Assembly (NCBI GenBank): GCA_001421095.1
Contig: LIIK01000007.1
Span: forward strand, 23,324 to 59,851
DNA length: 36,528 nucleotides
Reading direction: 5' to 3'
DNA from: Candidatus [Bacteroides] periocalifornicus
GTDB taxonomy: Bacteria; Bacteroidota; Bacteroidia; Bacteroidales; CAJPTX01
Positions 32,975 through 36,528 of the stretch are shown here, piece by piece; position 1 is the first letter of the stretch, and every line of letters begins with the position of its first letter. The position numbers and the translations under genes were made by a program. The notes under the pieces are model-generated. The model was not told the origin of the DNA. It made no database searches and saw only the letters and a program-made list of their open reading frames with translations.

Positions 32975-34621
32975 ATGATGAAAATCGTAACGATGTTGGC
33001 CATGTGTGGAACGGTATTGGCTGGTGCTGAGACTTTTGCCCAACGCCCGGTGGTGAGCGATGTGCAGGTGGAGCATGTACGGGTATTCAGGCGCGGGGCA
33101 GAACTCCGCTGCACGGCAAGCGTAACCCTGCCGCAAGGGGAGAGCGTGGTGGTGCTGCGGAACATAGCGAAAAATCCCGACGAGGAATCCCTGCAGGTGG
33201 GAAGCTCGCAGGCAGGAATCACGGTGCTGCAAGCCCAGGTGGCGAGAGACTACTTCAAGGATGACGAATCCCAAGACCTCCCTGAGACCAAGGCGCAGCG
33301 CGATAGGCTCAAGCAGGCCGAACGGGAACTGGGGGCGCTGAGCCGACGCAGCGAAACCCTGGCAGCCGTGCTGGGCAAGCTGGATGAATGCCCCATAGCC
33401 CCAGACGGCACCACCAGCATGACGGCCGAAACCTTCGACAAGCTCGTGGGGGCGCAGGTACGCAAGCGCACAGAGCTGACCGACGAGATCGCCAAGGTGA
33501 ATGACGAGGTAACGGCAAAGAAGAAGGAGATCAAACGGCTGCGCACCGAGCTTTACGGCGGGCAGGAGGAAACGGGCGAACAGGCGCAACGCCCTGTGCT
33601 GCTACTCCGCCTCGCCAGCACCAAAGCCGGCCCTGTAAAGCTCTCGGTAAACTACATAAGCCAGGGGGCCTACTGGAATCCCCAGTATGAGATTCGTAGT
33701 GAGGGTACCGATACCCCTCTGCGCCTTACTACGCGCGCCACACTGCGCCAAACCACTGGCGTAGAGTGGAAAAACGTGAAGCTGAGCCTGGTGAATGGCA
33801 CCCCCTCTGCGCATAATCAGCTCCCAGAGCTGACGCCGTGGTTCATCCATCTGGCCTCGCCATCGAACGCCACGAGTAAGATGGGATATGCCGAGAAAAC
33901 GTTGCCCAACGCCATGGCAACGGCCAACTACAGCGTTCAGAGGGAAGTGCTGTACGATGCTGAAGAGGATGAGGCTGTATCTGAAGATGCTGGTTTCGAG
34001 GTGGAGAGCAACCAATTCAGCGTGAGCTATGAGGTGGCAACCCCCTATACCATACGGAGCGGGCAGGCCGAAACCCTCGTCGCGCTTACGCAGCAGCAGA
34101 TTCCTGCCGAGTACCAGTACATAGCAGCCCCCAACATGAGCCCCGAGGCCTACCTGGTAGCCCGCGTGAAGGATTTCAGCCAGTACGGGCTTATAAGTGC
34201 ACCCGCCACCGTGGTTTTTGACAATATGCAGGTGGGCCGTACCTATCTCGATGCCGCTGAGCAGGAGGGCACTCTAACGGTAACCCTAGGGGTTGATCCC
34301 CGCATCATCATCAAGCGCGAGGAGGTGAAGGATAAAACCGGGCAAAAATTCCTCTCTAGCACCGCAGAGCGCACCCTGACCTACGATCTGCAGCTCAAGA
34401 ACAGCAAGCGCGAGCCTATAAAGCTGGAGGTTCGTGATCGCTACCCCCTCACCACAAACGATGCCGTGCATGTGGAGCTGCTGGAGAGTAGCCGAGCCAC
34501 CGTCGACAGCGAGAAAGGATACCTGAGTTGGGAGGTAGAGCTGGCCTCCGGCGAATCGAAGAGCCTACGGGTAAGCTACAAAGTAAAATACCCGAAAGGG
34601 AAGACGATACTGGGGCTCTAG
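32975..34621 (+). CDS. Secreted DUF4139 (MuiA-like) protein, mirror copy
   Basis: Identical 548-residue mirror of 1908-3554: signal peptide, DUF4140-like N-domain, coiled coil, DUF4139 C-domain. Function of the family not established. Confidence 0.85.
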   Translation: MMKIVTMLAMCGTVLAGAETFAQRPVVSDVQVEHVRVFRRGAELRCTASVTLPQGESVVVLRNIAKNPDEESLQVGSSQAGITVLQAQVARDYFKDDESQDLPETKAQRDRLKQAERELGALSRRSETLAAVLGKLDECPIAPDGTTSMTAETFDKLVGAQVRKRTELTDEIAKVNDEVTAKKKEIKRLRTELYGGQEETGEQAQRPVLLLRLASTKAGPVKLSVNYISQGAYWNPQYEIRSEGTDTPLRLTTRATLRQTTGVEWKNVKLSLVNGTPSAHNQLPELTPWFIHLASPSNATSKMGYAEKTLPNAMATANYSVQREVLYDAEEDEAVSEDAGFEVESNQFSVSYEVATPYTIRSGQAETLVALTQQQIPAEYQYIAAPNMSPEAYLVARVKDFSQYGLISAPATVVFDNMQVGRTYLDAAEQEGTLTVTLGVDPRIIIKREEVKDKTGQKFLSSTAERTLTYDLQLKNSKREPIKLEVRDRYPLTTNDAVHVELLESSRATVDSEKGYLSWEVELASGESKSLRVSYKVKYPKGKTILGL

Positions 34622-34642
34622 GAACTGATAGAATCCTGGCTG

Positions 34643-34693
34643 AATCCCTACTGTAGATCGGGGTATCTCCCCAGTCTGCAGTAGGGATTTTTA
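34643..34693 (+). terminator. Rho-independent terminator of the DUF4139 gene, mirror copy
   Basis: About 21-bp stem with three mismatches, 5-nt loop, then TTTTT; mirror of 1836-1886. Confidence 0.85.
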
Positions 34694-34773
34694 CATCCAT
34701 GCGAATGCTGAGGGGGTATTATGATTCCTCTGCAAAAGACCCGCTTTTAGCGTTGCATTTGTCTACATATGCG

Positions 34774-34884
34774 CCGTACCAACGCCGTACCATCCCCGTA
34801 CCTGCGCCGCTTCATCTTCGGATTTCATGACGAAATCCGAGGATGCACTAGAGGTGGTACGGGGATGGTACGGCGTTGGTACGG
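34774..34884. repeat. Long two-part hairpin repeat, mirror copy
   Basis: Mirror of 1645-1755: 29-bp perfect outer stem with CGTACC units every 11 bp, and an inner 14-bp stem. Confidence 0.85.
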
Positions 34885-34952
34885 AGTTGGTCAGGCCGAC
34901 TACCCCTAATTCTCCCTGTGGGCTCGGCGTTTGCGCAGCCTGTACCCATTCT

Positions 34953-35099
34953 AGGACCTCTGCAAAAGTCCGGTGTGGGTTCAATCTTTCATAGGGTCAT
35001 CGGGTAGATAAATTGGGTAGGAAGCAAGCACTCCCATCTACCGAAGACGGTAGCTATGCGGCGTGCCGCGTCGTTTTATGTGGGTTTTGCAGGGGTCTT
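34953..35099. mobile_element. MITE-like element, copy 2, mirror
   Basis: Mirror of 1430-1576: near-perfect 15-bp terminal repeats, flanks ATTCT and ATTCC. Its inner end is 93 bp upstream of the clpX -7 box. Confidence 0.8.
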
Positions 35100-35192
35100 A
35101 TTCCATGCCGCTACCCATTTCTACAGGAGAGCGGGCAGGCAACTTCTACAGCGTGCAGCCGTTGCCCCTCGATGCGATTCCCCGTTTTTTTC

Positions 35193-35200
35193 TACCTTTG
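35193..35200 (+). promoter_or_regulatory. -7 box (TACCTTTG) of clpX, mirror copy
   Basis: TACCTTTG, 25 bp before the ATG at 35226. Confidence 0.75.
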
Positions 35201-35225
35201 CGCCCTGTAAACGTAATAGCAGGGT

Positions 35226-36473
35226 ATGAGCGAGCAGAAAGGCAGCAGGGAGCGGGTGTGTGCCATTTGCGGGCGAGGGCCCCAGGAACGGCAGCTGATG
35301 CAGGGGGTCAAGGGCTACGTGTGCACCGAGTGCATAGAGATGGCGCACAGCTATCTACAGTCTGAGATGGAGGCCGCGGCCAAGGAACTCGATTTCACCG
35401 CAGAGGATCTCATGCCGCCCACTGAGATGAAGGCCTTTCTGGATAGGTATGTGGTGGGGCAAGATCGGGCCAAACGATACCTTTGCGTAGCGGTGTACAA
35501 CCACTACAAGCGGCTCATGGCAAGAGCCCAACGGGGGGAGGAGGACACCCCGAGCGTGGAGTTGGAGAAGAGCAATATCCTGCTGGTTGGGCCTACGGGT
35601 ACGGGTAAGACGCTGCTGGCACGTACCATAGCCCGGATGCTCAAGGTGCCATTCGCCATAGTGGATGCCACGGTACTCACGGAGGCGGGCTACGTGGGAG
35701 AGGATGTGGAGAGCATTATCACCCGCCTGCTCATGGCGGCAGACTACGATGTGGCGGCTGCTGAGCGCGGCATCCTCTTCATAGATGAGATAGATAAAAT
35801 AGCCCGCAAGAGCGACAACCCCTCCATAACGCGCGATGTGAGCGGCGAGGGGGTACAGCAGGCTCTGCTCAAGATTCTGGAGGGTACCGTGGTGCACGTA
35901 GCGCCGCAGGGAGGGCGTAAGCACCCAGAGCAGAAGCTAACCCCTGTGAATACAAAGGATATCCTCTTCATAGGGGGAGGGGCGTTTGAGGGTATCGAGC
36001 GCCACATAGCCCGTCGGCTCAACACGCAGGTGGTAGGCTATGGCGCGCAAAAGCAGCGTGAGCGCATCAAGACTGACGACCTCATGCAGTACATAGCCCC
36101 ACAGGATTTGAGGGCATACGGATTGATACCTGAGCTGGTAGGGCGCCTCCCGGTAATATCGCACCTGGAGGCTCTGGGGCGAGAGACGCTCCGCAATATC
36201 CTAGTGCAGCCCGAGAACGCTATCATTCGGCAGTACCAAGCGCTTTTCGGCTACGATGGTATCTCCCTGCAGATAGATGACGAGGTTCTGGACTACGTGG
36301 TGGATAAGGCGATTGAATTCAAGCTGGGGGCTAGGGGGCTACGTTCCATATGCGAGGCTATACTTATGGATGGGATGTACGCATTGCCAGGCACGGGGGC
36401 TAAGGAGCTGCATGTAACCCTGCCCTACGCGCAGGAAAAGCTAGAGGCCGCGCAGCTGGGAGGGGAGGGGTAA
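35226..36473 (+). CDS. clpX: ClpX, mirror copy
   Basis: Identical 415-residue mirror of 56-1303: zinc-binding domain C12/C15/C33/C36, Walker A 122-129, GYVGED pore loop, Walker B with IDEID. Unfoldase partner of ClpP. Confidence 0.97.
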   Translation: MSEQKGSRERVCAICGRGPQERQLMQGVKGYVCTECIEMAHSYLQSEMEAAAKELDFTAEDLMPPTEMKAFLDRYVVGQDRAKRYLCVAVYNHYKRLMARAQRGEEDTPSVELEKSNILLVGPTGTGKTLLARTIARMLKVPFAIVDATVLTEAGYVGEDVESIITRLLMAADYDVAAAERGILFIDEIDKIARKSDNPSITRDVSGEGVQQALLKILEGTVVHVAPQGGRKHPEQKLTPVNTKDILFIGGGAFEGIERHIARRLNTQVVGYGAQKQRERIKTDDLMQYIAPQDLRAYGLIPELVGRLPVISHLEALGRETLRNILVQPENAIIRQYQALFGYDGISLQIDDEVLDYVVDKAIEFKLGARGLRSICEAILMDGMYALPGTGAKELHVTLPYAQEKLEAAQLGGEG

Positions 36474-36528
36474 TCGGAATCGTAGCGGCGCGCTGTCGAG
36501 CTTTGCTGTTGCGCTCTTGGTAGGGGCG

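Larger units (their letters stand above)
34622..35225. other. 604-bp repeat-filled intergenic region upstream of clpX, mirror copy
   Basis: Mirror of 1304-1907: terminator, isolated element end (34723-34741), long hairpin, MITE-like element and clpX promoter in this order. No gene seen. Confidence 0.8.
1..36528. repeat. Whole-window perfect inverted repeat (two 18,264-bp arms, no spacer)
   Basis: The first and last bases are reverse complements (cgcccctacc at the start, taggggcg at the end), and every gene found in the left arm recurs at 36529-x on the other strand with an identical protein. The axis is between 18264 and 18265. Arms of this length with zero divergence and no spacer are not known to be stable in bacterial chromosomes, because long palindromes are cut by SbcCD-type nucleases. 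I infer a fold-back artefact. A hairpin telomere read through both strands would look the same. Confidence 0.98.

Overview
The window is a perfect palindrome. Bases 18265-36528 are the reverse complement of bases 1-18264, with no spacer, and the axis lies between 18264 and 18265 inside CGCT|AGCG. Every gene and repeat therefore occurs twice, at x and at 36529-x, and there are only about 18.3 kb of unique sequence. The likeliest explanation is a fold-back artefact of assembly or library making. The axis falls inside a self-complementary repeat whose native relative is visible at 1645-1755, and the centre carries the same side of that repeat twice. A hairpin telomere or a true inverted duplication is not excluded but is less likely.

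The organism looks like a moderately GC-rich member of the Bacteroidota, probably Bacteroidales. The same octamer TACCTTTG, matching the Bacteroidota -7 consensus TAnnTTTG, lies 22-29 bp before clpX, purQ, argS and the topoisomerase gene. The primary sigma factor is the short 286-residue type without region 1.1, and the topoisomerase A subunit is of the Bacteroidota ParC type. I cannot place it to genus.

Layout of one arm (left arm, strand in brackets): clpX (-); a 604-bp intergenic region with a MITE-like element, a long hairpin repeat and a terminator; a secreted DUF4139 protein (-); purQ and a phosphohexomutase (+), probably one transcript, ended by a strong terminator; a second MITE-like element inserted in the stop codon of the next gene; cls, a YbgC-type thioesterase and folC (-); argS (-); rpoD (-); an HtrA/Deg protease (-); dapF (-); a parC-like topoisomerase gene (-) with related 20-21 bp repeat arrays on both sides; then the palindrome axis. 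The right arm repeats this in reverse order and on the opposite strand.

The gene content is core housekeeping: proteolysis and envelope quality control (ClpX, HtrA), purine, folate and diaminopimelate synthesis, phospholipid synthesis, translation, transcription and chromosome segregation. I see no phage genes, transposase, toxin-antitoxin, CRISPR array or defence locus. What is unusual is the repeat landscape (two MITE-like copies, a shared palindromic core, an 11-bp-phased hairpin family) and the fold-back itself.
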